Positions 1-8,851 of a stretch of DNA of 21,060 nucleotides are shown one piece after another. The notes beneath the pieces were generated by a model. That model saw only the letters and a program-made list of their open reading frames with translations, searched no databases and was not told where the DNA came from. The DNA comes from Pseudobutyrivibrio sp. GTDB lineage: Bacteria; Bacillota_A; Clostridia; Lachnospirales; Lachnospiraceae. Both the position numbers and the translations under genes were made by a program. The stretch's first letter is position 1; every line of letters begins with the position of its first letter. The stretch lies in assembly GCA_024691465.1 (NCBI GenBank), contig JAILNO010000113.1:1-21060 (forward strand). Direction: 5' to 3'.

Positions 1-534
1 TATGAGACAGCTATAGGAGCATTTGATTCTTCAGACACTTCGGTAGAGGATATTAGCAAGGCACTTAAGATACTTGCTAGGAAAGCTGGTGTGTTTGGTA
101 TGATTGGCGGCCAGGTAGTGGATGTGGAATCAGAGAAGAAGCAGCTTACCATGACTGAAGAGAAGATAGATTTCATCTATGAGCTTAAGACTGGCGCACT
201 CATAGAAGCATCTATGGAGATAGGAGCTGTACTTGCCCATGCATCAGCTGAGCATGTGGCCCTCATTGAAAGGGTGGCATCTAAGATAGGCATGGCATTC
301 CAGATACAGGATGATATCCTTGATATCGAGGGTGATGAAGCAGTGCTTGGCAAGCCTATCGGTTCAGATGAGCGTAACGACAAAGCCACATATGTGACTT
401 TTGCAGGAATTAATAAATCCAAGGAAGAGGTAAAGCGTCTTACAGATGAGGCAATTAAGGAACTTGATAGTCTACCTTACGAGAATGAATTCCTTAAGGA
501 ATTGATGAATTACCTTGTCTATAGAGACAATTAG
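1..534 (+). CDS. ispA: Polyprenyl (farnesyl/geranyl) diphosphate synthase, C-terminal part; start outside window
   Basis: This is the C-terminal 177 residues of a trans-isoprenyl diphosphate synthase; the reading frame is open from the first base, so the gene begins upstream of the window. The family condenses isopentenyl diphosphate with allylic diphosphates in the cytosol to make geranyl or farnesyl diphosphate. Visible motifs are GMIGGQVVD, the second aspartate-rich motif DDILD (window residues 104-108, inside QIQDDILDIEGD), which binds Mg-diphosphate, and the following KPIGSDERNDKATYV segment (KPxGxD..KxTYV pattern). The first aspartate-rich motif must lie upstream. The stop is 8 bases before dxs, whose product makes the precursor for this pathway, so the two are almost certainly cotranscribed. 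ispA is the usual name in this clostridial cluster; the exact chain length made cannot be read from this fragment. Confidence 0.93.
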   Translation, partial: YETAIGAFDSSDTSVEDISKALKILARKAGVFGMIGGQVVDVESEKKQLTMTEEKIDFIYELKTGALIEASMEIGAVLAHASAEHVALIERVASKIGMAFQIQDDILDIEGDEAVLGKPIGSDERNDKATYVTFAGINKSKEEVKRLTDEAIKELDSLPYENEFLKELMNYLVYRDN

Positions 535-542
535 ATATAGAT

Positions 543-2402
543 ATGGTTCTTGATAAGATAAAGCAACCAAACGATATAAAGAATTTAACAGAGCAGGAAT
601 TAAGTACTCTCTCAGGAGAGATTAGAGAGTTCCTTATAGAGCATTTGTCTAAGACAGGAGGTCATCTGGCTTCCAATTTAGGTACAGTTGAGCTTACCAT
701 AGCTCTTCATCTAATATTAGACTTCCCTCAGGATAAGCTCATATGGGATGTGGGCCATCAGGCTTACACTCATAAGATCCTTACTGGTAGGGCGTCTGAA
801 TTCGATACACTTAGACAGTATGGCGGTATTAGCGGATTCCCTAAGCGAGAGGAGAGCAGTTGCGACAGTTTCGATACTGGACATAGTTCTACATCACTTT
901 CTGCAGCTCTAGGTTATTGTATGGCTAGAGATTTGGCAGGGGAGGATTATAAGGTGGCAGCCGTAATAGGTGATGGTGCTCTTACAGGTGGTCTTGCATA
1001 CGAGGCACTTAATAATGCATCCCGTCTTAAGAAGTCTAATTTCCTGATCATACTTAATGACAATGAGATGTCTATTTCCAAGAATGTAGGTGGTATGTCC
1101 ACTAATCTAGAGCGACTTCGCACTAGCTCTAAGTATGTAGGCCTTAAGAATAATGTCCTTAATTCCTTAGAGAATTGGCCTAATGGTGATCGCATCATCA
1201 GGAAGATTCGCAGTACTAAGAATGGTATCAAGTCATTAATGGTGCCTAATATGGTATTTGAGGATTTAGGTATCATGTATCTTGGCCCAGTAGATGGCCA
1301 TAATATTAAGGCTATGGTTGAGACGTTTAAGATGGCTACCAGCATAGATGGACCTGTGCTTGTTCATGTCATTACCAAGAAGGGTAATGGATACGAGCCA
1401 GCAGAGCGTCACCCATCTAGATTCCATGGTACTGATATATTTGAGATTGAGACAGGACTTCCTAAGCGCAATCCTAATCCAGGATATACTGATGTATTCT
1501 CTACAGTTATGCGCAAGATGGGAGATAGAGTCCCTGAGGTAGTTGCTATTACTGCAGCTATGGCTGAGGGAGCTGGTCTCAAGAGATTTAGGAATATGTT
1601 CCCAGATCGTTTCTTCGATGTGGGCATTGCCGAAGAGCATGCTGTTACATTTGCTGCAGGTCTTGCCTTAGGTGGTAGGATTCCAGTATTTGCAGTTTAT
1701 TCGTCATTTTTACAAAGAGCCTATGATCAGATTCTTGAGGATGTGTGCCTCCAGAATCTGCATGTGATATTCGCTATAGATAGGGCTGGACTCGTAGGCG
1801 CTGATGGAAGTACACATCAGGGTATATTCGATATTTCATTCCTATCAGCTATGCCTAATATGGTTATTATGGCCCCTAAGAACAAGTGGGAACTATCAGA
1901 TATGATGAAGTTCGCCGTGGCTTATGACGGTCCAATAGCCATTAGATACCCTAGAGGTGAGGCATATTGTGGACTGGAGGAGCATAGAGCGCAGATTGTA
2001 CTTGGTAAGTCTGAGGAGATTAAGCCAGGTTCTAAGGTTATGCTATATGCCTTAGGCTCCATGGTTAAGAAGGCTGAAGAGGTTGCGTCACTTTTACAGG
2101 AGCAGGGTATCGATGCGGGCATATGCAATGCGAGATTTGCTAAGCCTCTTGATGAGGAATATCTCACTAAGATTAAGGAAGAGTACGATTTAATCGTTAC
2201 TTTAGAAGAAAATGTTATCACTGGAGGTTTCGGCCAGCAGGTACAGACTTACTTAGATGACAAGGGATATAAGGGACAGATTCTTAAGATTGCAGTTCCA
2301 GATGAGTTCGTACGACATGGCAGCGTTACATTACTGTTCCAGGAGCTTAAAATGGACGCTGAATCCATTACTGAACGTGTAATTAAGGCATTAAGGAATT
2401 AA
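543..2402 (+). CDS. dxs: 1-deoxy-D-xylulose-5-phosphate synthase
   Basis: The thiamine diphosphate-dependent enzyme joins pyruvate and glyceraldehyde 3-phosphate to make 1-deoxy-D-xylulose 5-phosphate, the first step of the MEP isoprenoid pathway. At 619 residues it has the normal family length (E. coli 620). Seen in order are the active-site His (H41 in TGGHLASNLG), DVGHQAYTHKILTGR, the ThDP/Mg motif GDG (143-145) ending with NDN (172-174), the catalytic Glu (E364 in DVGIAEEHAVTF), the pyrimidine-domain segment RAGLVGADGSTHQG, and a transketolase C-terminal domain. The ATG is the first start after the ispA stop and has no clear Shine-Dalgarno site, so translation is probably coupled to ispA. 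One base separates its stop from tlyA. No key residue is missing. Confidence 0.98.
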   Translation: MVLDKIKQPNDIKNLTEQELSTLSGEIREFLIEHLSKTGGHLASNLGTVELTIALHLILDFPQDKLIWDVGHQAYTHKILTGRASEFDTLRQYGGISGFPKREESSCDSFDTGHSSTSLSAALGYCMARDLAGEDYKVAAVIGDGALTGGLAYEALNNASRLKKSNFLIILNDNEMSISKNVGGMSTNLERLRTSSKYVGLKNNVLNSLENWPNGDRIIRKIRSTKNGIKSLMVPNMVFEDLGIMYLGPVDGHNIKAMVETFKMATSIDGPVLVHVITKKGNGYEPAERHPSRFHGTDIFEIETGLPKRNPNPGYTDVFSTVMRKMGDRVPEVVAITAAMAEGAGLKRFRNMFPDRFFDVGIAEEHAVTFAAGLALGGRIPVFAVYSSFLQRAYDQILEDVCLQNLHVIFAIDRAGLVGADGSTHQGIFDISFLSAMPNMVIMAPKNKWELSDMMKFAVAYDGPIAIRYPRGEAYCGLEEHRAQIVLGKSEEIKPGSKVMLYALGSMVKKAEEVASLLQEQGIDAGICNARFAKPLDEEYLTKIKEEYDLIVTLEENVITGGFGQQVQTYLDDKGYKGQILKIAVPDEFVRHGSVTLLFQELKMDAESITERVIKALRN

Positions 2403-2403
2403 T

Positions 2404-3201
2404 ATGAAAGAAAGACTTGATATAGTATTAGTAGACAGAGGACTAGCCCCTTCCAGGGAGAAGGCTAAGACCATGATTATGGAGGGCAATGTCTTCGTCA
2501 AAGGAAATAGAGAAGACAAAGCAGGGACCAAGATTGATGTGGATGCACCAATCGAGATTCACGGCCAGCAGCTTAAGTATGTAAGCCGTGGTGGTCTTAA
2601 GCTTGAGAAAGCCATGACTCATTTCGACATATCACTTGAGAACAAGGTATGTATGGATATAGGCGCTTCTACTGGCGGATTCACTGACTGCATGCTGCAG
2701 AACGGAGCTACCAAAGTATTCTCTGTAGATGTAGGTTATGGTCAGTTCGCCTGGAAGCTTAGACAGGATCCTAGGGTTGTATGCATGGAGAAGACTAATA
2801 TTCGATATGTGACCCTTGAGGATATTGGAGAGCAGCTTGATTTCGCATCAGTTGATGTGTCATTTATTAGTCTTACTAAGGTATTAGGCCCTGCTAAGGC
2901 TCTGCTTAAGGATGATGCTGAGATGGTATGTCTGATTAAGCCACAGTTTGAGGCTGGCCGTGAGAAGGTAGGTAAGAAGGGCGTGGTCAGAGACCCAGCT
3001 GTTCATGAGGAAGTAATTAACACTATTATTGATTTTGTTAAAGAGATAGGATTCTATGTGTTACATCTGGAGTATTCACCTATCAAGGGGCCAGAGGGTA
3101 ATATAGAGTATCTTATTCACATTGCTACACAAGAAAAACAGGGGGATGCTATTGATGTGGCTGCAACAGTAGCCATGGCTCACAGCAGTTTAGACAAATA
3201 A
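2404..3201 (+). CDS. tlyA: TlyA family rRNA (cytidine-2'-O)-methyltransferase
   Basis: The 265-residue protein has an N-terminal S4 RNA-binding domain (about residues 1-60, MKERLDIVLVDRGL...) followed by an FtsJ-like Rossmann methyltransferase. The SAM-binding loop is DIGASTGGF (85-93). The probable catalytic K-D-K-E tetrad is K69 (GGLKLEKA), D151 (DVSFISL), K179 (LIKPQFEAGR) and E235 (GNIEYL); I assigned these by motif position. Characterised homologues (Mycobacterium TlyA) methylate 16S and 23S rRNA and confer capreomycin sensitivity. Older annotations call the family hemolysin A. An AAGGA ribosome-binding site lies 6 bases before the ATG, inside the end of dxs. The last A of its stop codon is the first base of the nadK start. 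The place between dxs and nadK is standard in clostridia. Whether it modifies one or both rRNAs cannot be told here. Confidence 0.95.
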   Translation: MKERLDIVLVDRGLAPSREKAKTMIMEGNVFVKGNREDKAGTKIDVDAPIEIHGQQLKYVSRGGLKLEKAMTHFDISLENKVCMDIGASTGGFTDCMLQNGATKVFSVDVGYGQFAWKLRQDPRVVCMEKTNIRYVTLEDIGEQLDFASVDVSFISLTKVLGPAKALLKDDAEMVCLIKPQFEAGREKVGKKGVVRDPAVHEEVINTIIDFVKEIGFYVLHLEYSPIKGPEGNIEYLIHIATQEKQGDAIDVAATVAMAHSSLDK

Positions 3202-4046
3202 TGAAGAATTATTTAATTGTTGCAAGATCTTTTAGTGATTTACATGAGAAGTATATCAATCTCATCCGAGATTATATTACTAGCCGCGGTGGTATGTGCA
3301 TATTAGATTTAGATACATGTCCAGATAGCTCCGAGGCTGTTGTTTCTGTGGATGATAATATCGAATGTATAATTACTGTTGGTGGTGACGGAACTGTAGT
3401 TAGGGTGGCGCAGAATGTCACTAATCGTAACATACCTATAGTTGGTCTGAACTGTGGTCATCTAGGATATCTATGTGACATGACAGTGGACAACGTAGAG
3501 CACTGCCTGGATCAGCTTCTTAGCGACAATTATAAAATAGATGAGCGCATGATGTTAGAGGGCTTCTGTACATGTGATGAGGAGAATCGATACAGAGCTT
3601 TGAATGATATCGTTGTCACATCAGATGCGGCTGGATTATATGTGCTCAATATTACTGTCAAGGTTAATGGTATACAGTTATATTCCCACAATTGTGATGG
3701 ACTAATTGTATCTACACCTACAGGTTCCACAGCCTATAATCTATCGGCTAATGGTCCTATAGTTAGTCCGCATGCAGACTGTATTATTCTTACACCTATT
3801 AACCCACACACACTTAATTCCCGCAGCATTATTCTTTCATCTAAGGATGAGGTAGAAGTTAGCATCGAGGCTCGCCACGAGGAGGATGAACCTAGAGCTA
3901 ATATTATATATGATGGAACGCTTAGACAGGTTCTGAAAAAAGGGGAGATTCTTAAAATGTATCGTTCTAAGATTACATCTAACATGGTTATGCTTGAGAA
4001 TGTTAATTTCTTGGAGCGTATACGAGCAAGAATGCAGGAGATTTAA
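3201..4046 (+). CDS. nadK: NAD kinase
   Basis: The enzyme phosphorylates NAD to NADP in the cytosol. The 281 residues include the family's GGDGT motif (61-65), NCGHLGYL (84-91), the NAD-contacting LNDIVV segment (135-140), the glycine-rich DGLIVSTPTGSTAYNLSANGP region (from residue 166) and the conserved TPINPHTL further on. One family-typical Gly in the SAGGP motif is Asn here (SANGP, N184), a mild departure. Its ATG overlaps the tlyA stop by one base (TAATG) and lacks a separate Shine-Dalgarno site, so translational coupling is likely. Its stop directly abuts the argR start. Confidence 0.96.
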   Translation: MKNYLIVARSFSDLHEKYINLIRDYITSRGGMCILDLDTCPDSSEAVVSVDDNIECIITVGGDGTVVRVAQNVTNRNIPIVGLNCGHLGYLCDMTVDNVEHCLDQLLSDNYKIDERMMLEGFCTCDEENRYRALNDIVVTSDAAGLYVLNITVKVNGIQLYSHNCDGLIVSTPTGSTAYNLSANGPIVSPHADCIILTPINPHTLNSRSIILSSKDEVEVSIEARHEEDEPRANIIYDGTLRQVLKKGEILKMYRSKITSNMVMLENVNFLERIRARMQEI

Positions 4047-4508
4047 ATGAAAATTGAAAGACAAGCAAAGATTTTAGAGTTAATTGTTAAGAATGAGATA
4101 GGGACTCAGGAGGAGCTCACTGCTCGTCTTGAGGAAGCAGGATTCAATGCCACACAGGCAACTGTTTCTCGTGATATACGAGAGATGAAGCTTACTAAGG
4201 TGGCAGATGGTTCTGGCAAGCTTCGCTATGTGGCTTTTAAGACCACAGAGGAAGATATGAATGAGAAATATATTCGCATTTTCTTAGATGGATTTGTTTC
4301 CATGGACAATGCGCAGAATATATTGGTGGTCAAGACCGTTTCTGGTATGGCTATGGCGGTGGCAGCTGCTTTAGATCATATGGATTTCCCAGAGATTGTT
4401 GGTTCTATTGCCGGGGATGACACAATTATGTGTGCAATTAGAAGTATTGACGACACCGTGCTATTAATGAGCAAGTTAAAGAGAATTATTGAGAATAAGC
4501 GTAGGTAA
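4047..4508 (+). CDS. argR: Arginine repressor ArgR
   Basis: ArgR is a hexameric regulator that binds ARG-box operators when loaded with arginine. It represses arginine synthesis genes and, in Firmicutes (AhrC), activates catabolic ones. The 153 residues are the normal length. The N-terminal winged helix includes ATVSRDIREMKLTKV, with the DNA-contacting Ser-Arg at 41-42. The C-terminal oligomerisation and arginine-binding domain carries GSIAGDDTIMCAIR, with the ligand-binding GDDT at 123-126. An AGGAG site lies 6 bases upstream of the ATG, within the end of nadK. ArgR is a routine member of the tlyA-nadK-argR-recN cluster, so its position says little about its targets. argH, 7.4 kb downstream, is a plausible one. 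Confidence 0.97.
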   Translation: MKIERQAKILELIVKNEIGTQEELTARLEEAGFNATQATVSRDIREMKLTKVADGSGKLRYVAFKTTEEDMNEKYIRIFLDGFVSMDNAQNILVVKTVSGMAMAVAAALDHMDFPEIVGSIAGDDTIMCAIRSIDDTVLLMSKLKRIIENKRR

Positions 4509-4555
4509 GTGCAAGTACCTTTTTATGAAGTTTGGGACTAGAAAAGGAGAAATAA

Positions 4556-6235
4556 ATGCTAGCAAGTTTGCACGTTAAAAATTTAGCCTTAATTGATGAG
4601 GAAGAAATTATTTTTTCAAAGGGTCTCAATATCTTATCAGGTGAGACTGGAGCAGGTAAGTCTATTATATTAGGTGCCCTCCATCTCAGTTTAGGGGATA
4701 AGGGTTCTAAGGATTTCCTCAGAGATACTGACTCTGAGGCTCTTGTGGAAGCCGTATACTTGATTAACGATGATAAGACTAAAGAAGCTTTACGAGATTT
4801 AGGAGTGGAGCCTTATGATGATGAAGTAATCATGACTAGGAAGATTACTGAGTCTAGGAGTGTAGGTAAGATCAACGGAGAGCAGGTTCCTGCCTCTAAG
4901 ATGAAGGAAGTGGGTTCGCTACTATTAGATATATATGGCCAGAAGGAGCATCAGTCACTTCTTAATCCTAAGCGTCATATGGAACTCTTAGATGAGTTCG
5001 CCAAGGATGACATAGGTGATCTTAAGGTGCGCATTTCAGAGAGCTATAAGAAATATAAAGGACTTACTAAGGAATTAGAGGAAGCTAAAGCTAGTGACAT
5101 CTCTAAGGAGAGGGAGATAGTCTTACTTGACCATGAGATTAATGAGATAGAATCAGCTAATCTCAAGATAGGAGAGGATGATGAGCTTGAGGCAGAGTAC
5201 AAGCGCCTCTCTAACTTTAGCCGTACCATGGAGTACTTTGGTAGAGCTCATGAGGCCCTAGCAGGAGATGGTGGTGTCTCAGATGCGTTGAGTTCTGCTA
5301 TTTCAGATATACGTTACATAGAGGGAATTGATGATAGAGCTACAGAGTTTCTTTCTATGCTTAATGATGCAGATAGTATTATATCTGATTTCAATCGTGA
5401 ACTATCCAGCTATATGGCTGATGCTGCTTTCGATGGTGAGAGATATAATGAGGTGGAGAGTCGTCTCAATGAGATTAATAGACTTAAGGACAAGTATGGA
5501 GCTTCTATTGAGCTAGTACTTGAAGCTCTCAAGGAGAGACAAGATAAGAAGGCCAAGTTCGAATCCTTTGATGAGTACCTTGCAGAGCTTAGTAATAGAG
5601 TGGAGGAAGCTACTAAGGAATTAGATGATTTATCAAAGAAGCTTTCAGATATTCGTAATAAGAAGTCTAAGGAACTTTCCTCTAAGATGCAGGAAGCTAT
5701 GAGTGATTTGAACTTCCTTAATTCAGAATTCGGTATGGATCTTAGAGTTATGGATCACTATACATCTGATGGAGTGGATGAGGGCGAGTTCATGATCTGC
5801 ACTAATCCAGGTGAGCCACTTAGACCACTTAAGGATATAGCATCTGGTGGTGAGATGAGTAGAATTATGCTTGCCATTAAGACTGTCCTTGCTTCAGGCG
5901 GCGGTATTGATACGCTTATCTTTGATGAAATTGATGCAGGTATCTCAGGTAGGACTGCCCAGGCTGTATCTGAGAAGCTATCTACTGTAGCATCTAAGCA
6001 TCAGGTTATTTGTATCACTCATCTACCACAGATTGCGGCTATGGCCGATACACATTTCCTCATTGAGAAGAATGTTGAGAATGGACATACTATTTCGGGC
6101 ATTAAGAAGCTATATGATGATGAGACAGTAACTGAATTAGCAAGGATGTTAGGCGGTAGTGCCATTACTGATGCAGTTATTACTAATGCAAAAGAAATGA
6201 AAGAATTAGCAGAAGCTTATAAGAATAAAGCTTGA
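4556..6235 (+). CDS. recN: DNA repair protein RecN
   Basis: RecN is an SMC-like ATPase that acts early in double-strand-break repair, helping hold or tether DNA ends. The 559-residue length fits the family. The P-loop GETGAGKS is at 29-36, preceded by the typical start LHVKNLALIDE. Long Lys/Glu-rich helices in the middle (roughly 150-390) should form the coiled coil. The ABC signature SGGE is at 430-433 and Walker B LIFDEIDAGISG has its D-E at 457-458. A strong AAAAGGAGA site stands 5 bases before the ATG in a 47-base gap after argR, so it may have some independent translation but probably shares the operon transcript. A strong terminator follows. Nothing is missing. Confidence 0.97.
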   Translation: MLASLHVKNLALIDEEEIIFSKGLNILSGETGAGKSIILGALHLSLGDKGSKDFLRDTDSEALVEAVYLINDDKTKEALRDLGVEPYDDEVIMTRKITESRSVGKINGEQVPASKMKEVGSLLLDIYGQKEHQSLLNPKRHMELLDEFAKDDIGDLKVRISESYKKYKGLTKELEEAKASDISKEREIVLLDHEINEIESANLKIGEDDELEAEYKRLSNFSRTMEYFGRAHEALAGDGGVSDALSSAISDIRYIEGIDDRATEFLSMLNDADSIISDFNRELSSYMADAAFDGERYNEVESRLNEINRLKDKYGASIELVLEALKERQDKKAKFESFDEYLAELSNRVEEATKELDDLSKKLSDIRNKKSKELSSKMQEAMSDLNFLNSEFGMDLRVMDHYTSDGVDEGEFMICTNPGEPLRPLKDIASGGEMSRIMLAIKTVLASGGGIDTLIFDEIDAGISGRTAQAVSEKLSTVASKHQVICITHLPQIAAMADTHFLIEKNVENGHTISGIKKLYDDETVTELARMLGGSAITDAVITNAKEMKELAEAYKNKA

Positions 6236-6261
6236 TTTTTATTTGAATACTTGTTATATTT

Positions 6262-6299
6262 AAATCCGCATGACTCGCATGCGGATTTTTCCCTTTTTT
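6262..6299 (+). terminator. Rho-independent terminator after recN
   Basis: A perfect 11-bp stem (AAATCCGCATG paired with CATGCGGATTT) with a 5-base loop ACTCG is followed by a T run interrupted by CCC (TTTTT CCC TTTTTT). It ends the ispA-recN operon. The A-rich 5' side could let it act on the opposite strand as well, but no minus-strand gene needs it here. Confidence 0.9.
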
Positions 6300-6318
6300 A
6301 TGTCAATTAGATATATAT

Positions 6319-7002
6319 ATGACGAATACACAAGTAAATATTGATAAAGAAGCACTTATTAATTCTTTAAAGGAGTTCTCTAAAGATTTAGGAGATAGGA
6401 TTATTCTTAAGGTTATCAACCTAGAGAAGAATAAGGAATTGTTAGAGACTGTGCCTTATTATGCCTATTTAGACTTGGCTGTTATTTTCTATTATATGAT
6501 TCCAAGTGAAGATACTGAGGAATTTCATTGTGTACTTATAGATAATAACCTCTATAATAATTGGAATATTAGCATAGAGGATATGCTTGATTTGGCCCAG
6601 GAGAATACTCCTAAGCTGTTAGGACTTAAGGTGCAGGGATTGCTAACCACAATTGCTGAGTATATGGATGAAGATTCTCTTAAGGAAATAGCTGAGACAG
6701 AGGATCGCAATATGCCACTTTATGTTGCAACTAATAAGAATTGTTGCAATGGGGCAGGAGTAATGCTTTATAAGGATTTATTTAAGGCATTAGCATCTAA
6801 GTTTAAGTCAGACCTGTTTGTGATTCCTAGCTCAATCCATGAGATTATTGTAGTGAAAGCAGTAAAAGGCTGCCAGGTAGACACTGACAGCCTCAAGGAT
6901 ATGATTCATTACGTTAATAGAAATGAAGTCCCTGAAGGCGATGTGCTTTCTGACAGCCTTTATTTTTATTCTATGGATGAAGAATCACTAATGATTGCTT
7001 AG
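6319..7002 (+). CDS. DUF5688 family protein, function unknown
   Basis: I recognise the DUF5688 family, found mainly in Lachnospiraceae and other gut clostridia, from its C-terminal half: a MPLYVATNK segment (132-140), a central GVMLYKDL (147-154) and the hallmark FVIPSSIHEIIVV (167-179), ending with EGDVLSDSLYFY. No enzymatic motif, signal peptide or membrane segment is evident, so it is probably a soluble cytoplasmic protein. At 227 residues it seems shorter than many relatives, mostly through a shorter N-terminal part; this is from memory of the family. No Shine-Dalgarno site precedes the ATG; instead there is an AT repeat (GATATATAT). It sits alone between the recN terminator and the convergent potD, and its stop codon overlaps the potD stop. 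No function can be assigned. Confidence 0.82.
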   Translation: MTNTQVNIDKEALINSLKEFSKDLGDRIILKVINLEKNKELLETVPYYAYLDLAVIFYYMIPSEDTEEFHCVLIDNNLYNNWNISIEDMLDLAQENTPKLLGLKVQGLLTTIAEYMDEDSLKEIAETEDRNMPLYVATNKNCCNGAGVMLYKDLFKALASKFKSDLFVIPSSIHEIIVVKAVKGCQVDTDSLKDMIHYVNRNEVPEGDVLSDSLYFYSMDEESLMIA

Positions 7003-8063
7003 TAAGCCTTGAGCTTCTTCCACAGAGTAGTTGTGTAATTAAGTGTGTCGGTATCGTAGGCGCTATAGATATCGCAGCGGTCAAGTGTTTCCTTTGTAGG
7101 GAATACGGTTTCGTCTGCCAATGTCTCAGCGTCTTCATTATCGGCAACAGTGAGATTAGGAGTTGCATACCACACATATTCGAAATTCTCTGTGGCTGCC
7201 TCTTCCTCACACATGAAATCTATCCATTTCATAGCAGCATCATAATGCTTACATGTACGTGGAACGAACCAGGAATCTATCCAGAGATTTCCACCTTCCT
7301 TAGGAACGGTATAGGCTAGGTTCTCATTGTATTCCATACCCATGGCTGCCTCACCAGAATAGCAGACTGCCATAGCGGCATCTTCTGATACCATACATTC
7401 GTATGTCTCATCCATTAAGTATGCATATACATATTGTTTCTCGTTGCAGAGCATATCGAATGCCTCGTTAAGCTCGTCAATCTCAGTAGTATTAATATCG
7501 TAGTTAAGCATCTTAAGAGGAACCATAAATGCATCTCTCTGAGAGTTAATCATAACTATCTGATTCTTGTATGCAGGATCCCATAGACAGTTCCATGAGC
7601 TGACAGTTTCCTCATCAACCATCTCAGTATTATATAGGATACCTACTGTTCCGTAGAAATAAGGAACAGTGTACTTGTGGTTAGGGTCAAAGGACTCTGA
7701 TGCTTCGATAATTGCAGGATCTATATTCTCATAGTACTTAAGAGAGTTGTAATCAATAGGAATTAATTCGCCCTCTTTATTCAGAGTCTCAATCATGTAA
7801 TCTGAAGTACATATTACGTCGTAATTGATAGAGCCAGCCTTGTACTTGGCATACATATCTTCAACGGATTCGTATTCTTCGTACTTAACTGTAATACCTG
7901 TTTCCTCCTGGAAACGCTTAAGCACGTCAGCTTCGATGTACTTACCATAGTTAAGGACAACTAGTGTATCTGTGCTAGCTGCATCATTGCCACATCCCGT
8001 AAAGGTAAAAGAGCTGGCAACGATTAGACAAAAGAGGCTGGTTAATGTGATAAGTTTCTTCAT
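6999..8063 (-). CDS. potD: Spermidine/putrescine ABC transporter, substrate-binding lipoprotein
   Basis: This is the extracellular solute-binding component of the polyamine importer. The N terminus is a lipoprotein signal: MKK, a hydrophobic stretch, then lipobox FTGC with the lipidated Cys at residue 24. The mature part has PotD-type features: LVVLNYGKYI near the start, YDVICTSDYMIETLNKEGEL and YTVPYFYGTVGILYN. At 354 residues it is the normal family length. It is the last gene of potABCD; its ATG overlaps the potC stop by 4 bases (ATGA), with AAGGA 6 bases upstream. Its own stop overlaps the stop of the convergent DUF5688 gene by 4 bases, leaving no room for a terminator between them. Spermidine and putrescine are the usual ligands; specificity cannot be read with certainty. 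Confidence 0.95.
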   Translation of the reverse strand: MKKLITLTSLFCLIVASSFTFTGCGNDAASTDTLVVLNYGKYIEADVLKRFQEETGITVKYEEYESVEDMYAKYKAGSINYDVICTSDYMIETLNKEGELIPIDYNSLKYYENIDPAIIEASESFDPNHKYTVPYFYGTVGILYNTEMVDEETVSSWNCLWDPAYKNQIVMINSQRDAFMVPLKMLNYDINTTEIDELNEAFDMLCNEKQYVYAYLMDETYECMVSEDAAMAVCYSGEAAMGMEYNENLAYTVPKEGGNLWIDSWFVPRTCKHYDAAMKWIDFMCEEEAATENFEYVWYATPNLTVADNEDAETLADETVFPTKETLDRCDIYSAYDTDTLNYTTTLWKKLKAY

Positions 8064-8851
8064 ACGCGTTCCTTAACCTCCTTATTGTTATTACCCTTGA
8101 AGTTGGTAGCGATCAACATTACGAATGCTAGTAAGAACAGAAGGGTAGAAAGGGCATAGAGCTCAGGCTGGATACCTTTTCTTAATTCGGTATAGAGCAT
8201 GGTGGAAAGTGTATTGACACCAGCTCCCTTAGTAAAGTATGTAATGGTAAAGTCATCAAGTGACATAGTGAAGGCCATTAAGAATCCTGATAATACTCCA
8301 GGGAATATCTCAGGCCATATTACCTTATAAAAAGCGTAGTAAGGTGTGGCTCCTAAATCCATGGCTGCTTCAAAGCATGAGTCTGACATGGACTGTAGCT
8401 TAGGCAGTACATTGAAAATTACGTAAGGTACTGAAAAAGCAATATGCGCTAATACTACCGAAAACTCACCTAGAGATGTGAATCTGGTAAATAAAAGCAT
8501 AAGTGAAATACCAGTAACAATATCTGCGTTTAGCAGTGGAATATTGGTAGCGCCCAACATAATTGCTGCGTGTCTTTTACGCATGCGGTTAATACCTATA
8601 GCCGCTGTGGTGCCCAGTATAGTAGCAAATATACTAGAGGATAGTGTGATCCTAAGGGTGGTAAATAATGCATCCATAATGGTGTCATTAGAAGGAAGAT
8701 TGAGATACCACTGGATAGTGAATCCTCCCCATACAGTTCTAGACATCGAATTGTTGAAGGATAGTACTATCAATACAAGTATAGGCGCATATAGGAACAG
8801 AAAAATCAATCCTAAATACAGGCTAGAGGTGCACTTCTTAATCTTACTCAT
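8060..8851 (-). CDS. potC: Spermidine/putrescine ABC transporter permease PotC
   Basis: A 263-residue inner membrane permease with about six hydrophobic segments. It has the EAA loop that docks with the ATPase: EAAMDLGATPYYAFYKVIWP, followed by FPGVLSGFLMAF. The first segment (LYLGLIFLFLYAPILVLIVLSF pattern) and the DDFTITYF motif after the EAA loop are typical of PotC rather than PotB. Its start overlaps the potB stop by 4 bases (ATGA), with a GGAGGT ribosome-binding site within the end of potB. With PotB it forms the transmembrane channel fed by PotD and driven by PotA. Confidence 0.95.
   Translation of the reverse strand: MSKIKKCTSSLYLGLIFLFLYAPILVLIVLSFNNSMSRTVWGGFTIQWYLNLPSNDTIMDALFTTLRITLSSSIFATILGTTAAIGINRMRKRHAAIMLGATNIPLLNADIVTGISLMLLFTRFTSLGEFSVVLAHIAFSVPYVIFNVLPKLQSMSDSCFEAAMDLGATPYYAFYKVIWPEIFPGVLSGFLMAFTMSLDDFTITYFTKGAGVNTLSTMLYTELRKGIQPELYALSTLLFLLAFVMLIATNFKGNNNKEVKERV

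Noticed and set aside
1266..1640. Minus-strand open frame of 124 codons opposite dxs
   Set aside because: It lies wholly within a well-supported gene, has no ribosome-binding site and its translation resembles no protein family I know.
6866..6970. Hairpins (AGGCTG/CAGCCT and AAGGC/GCCTT followed by TATTTTTAT) as an internal terminator
   Set aside because: They lie inside the DUF5688 coding sequence with short stems and long loops, and would cut the mRNA before its stop codon.
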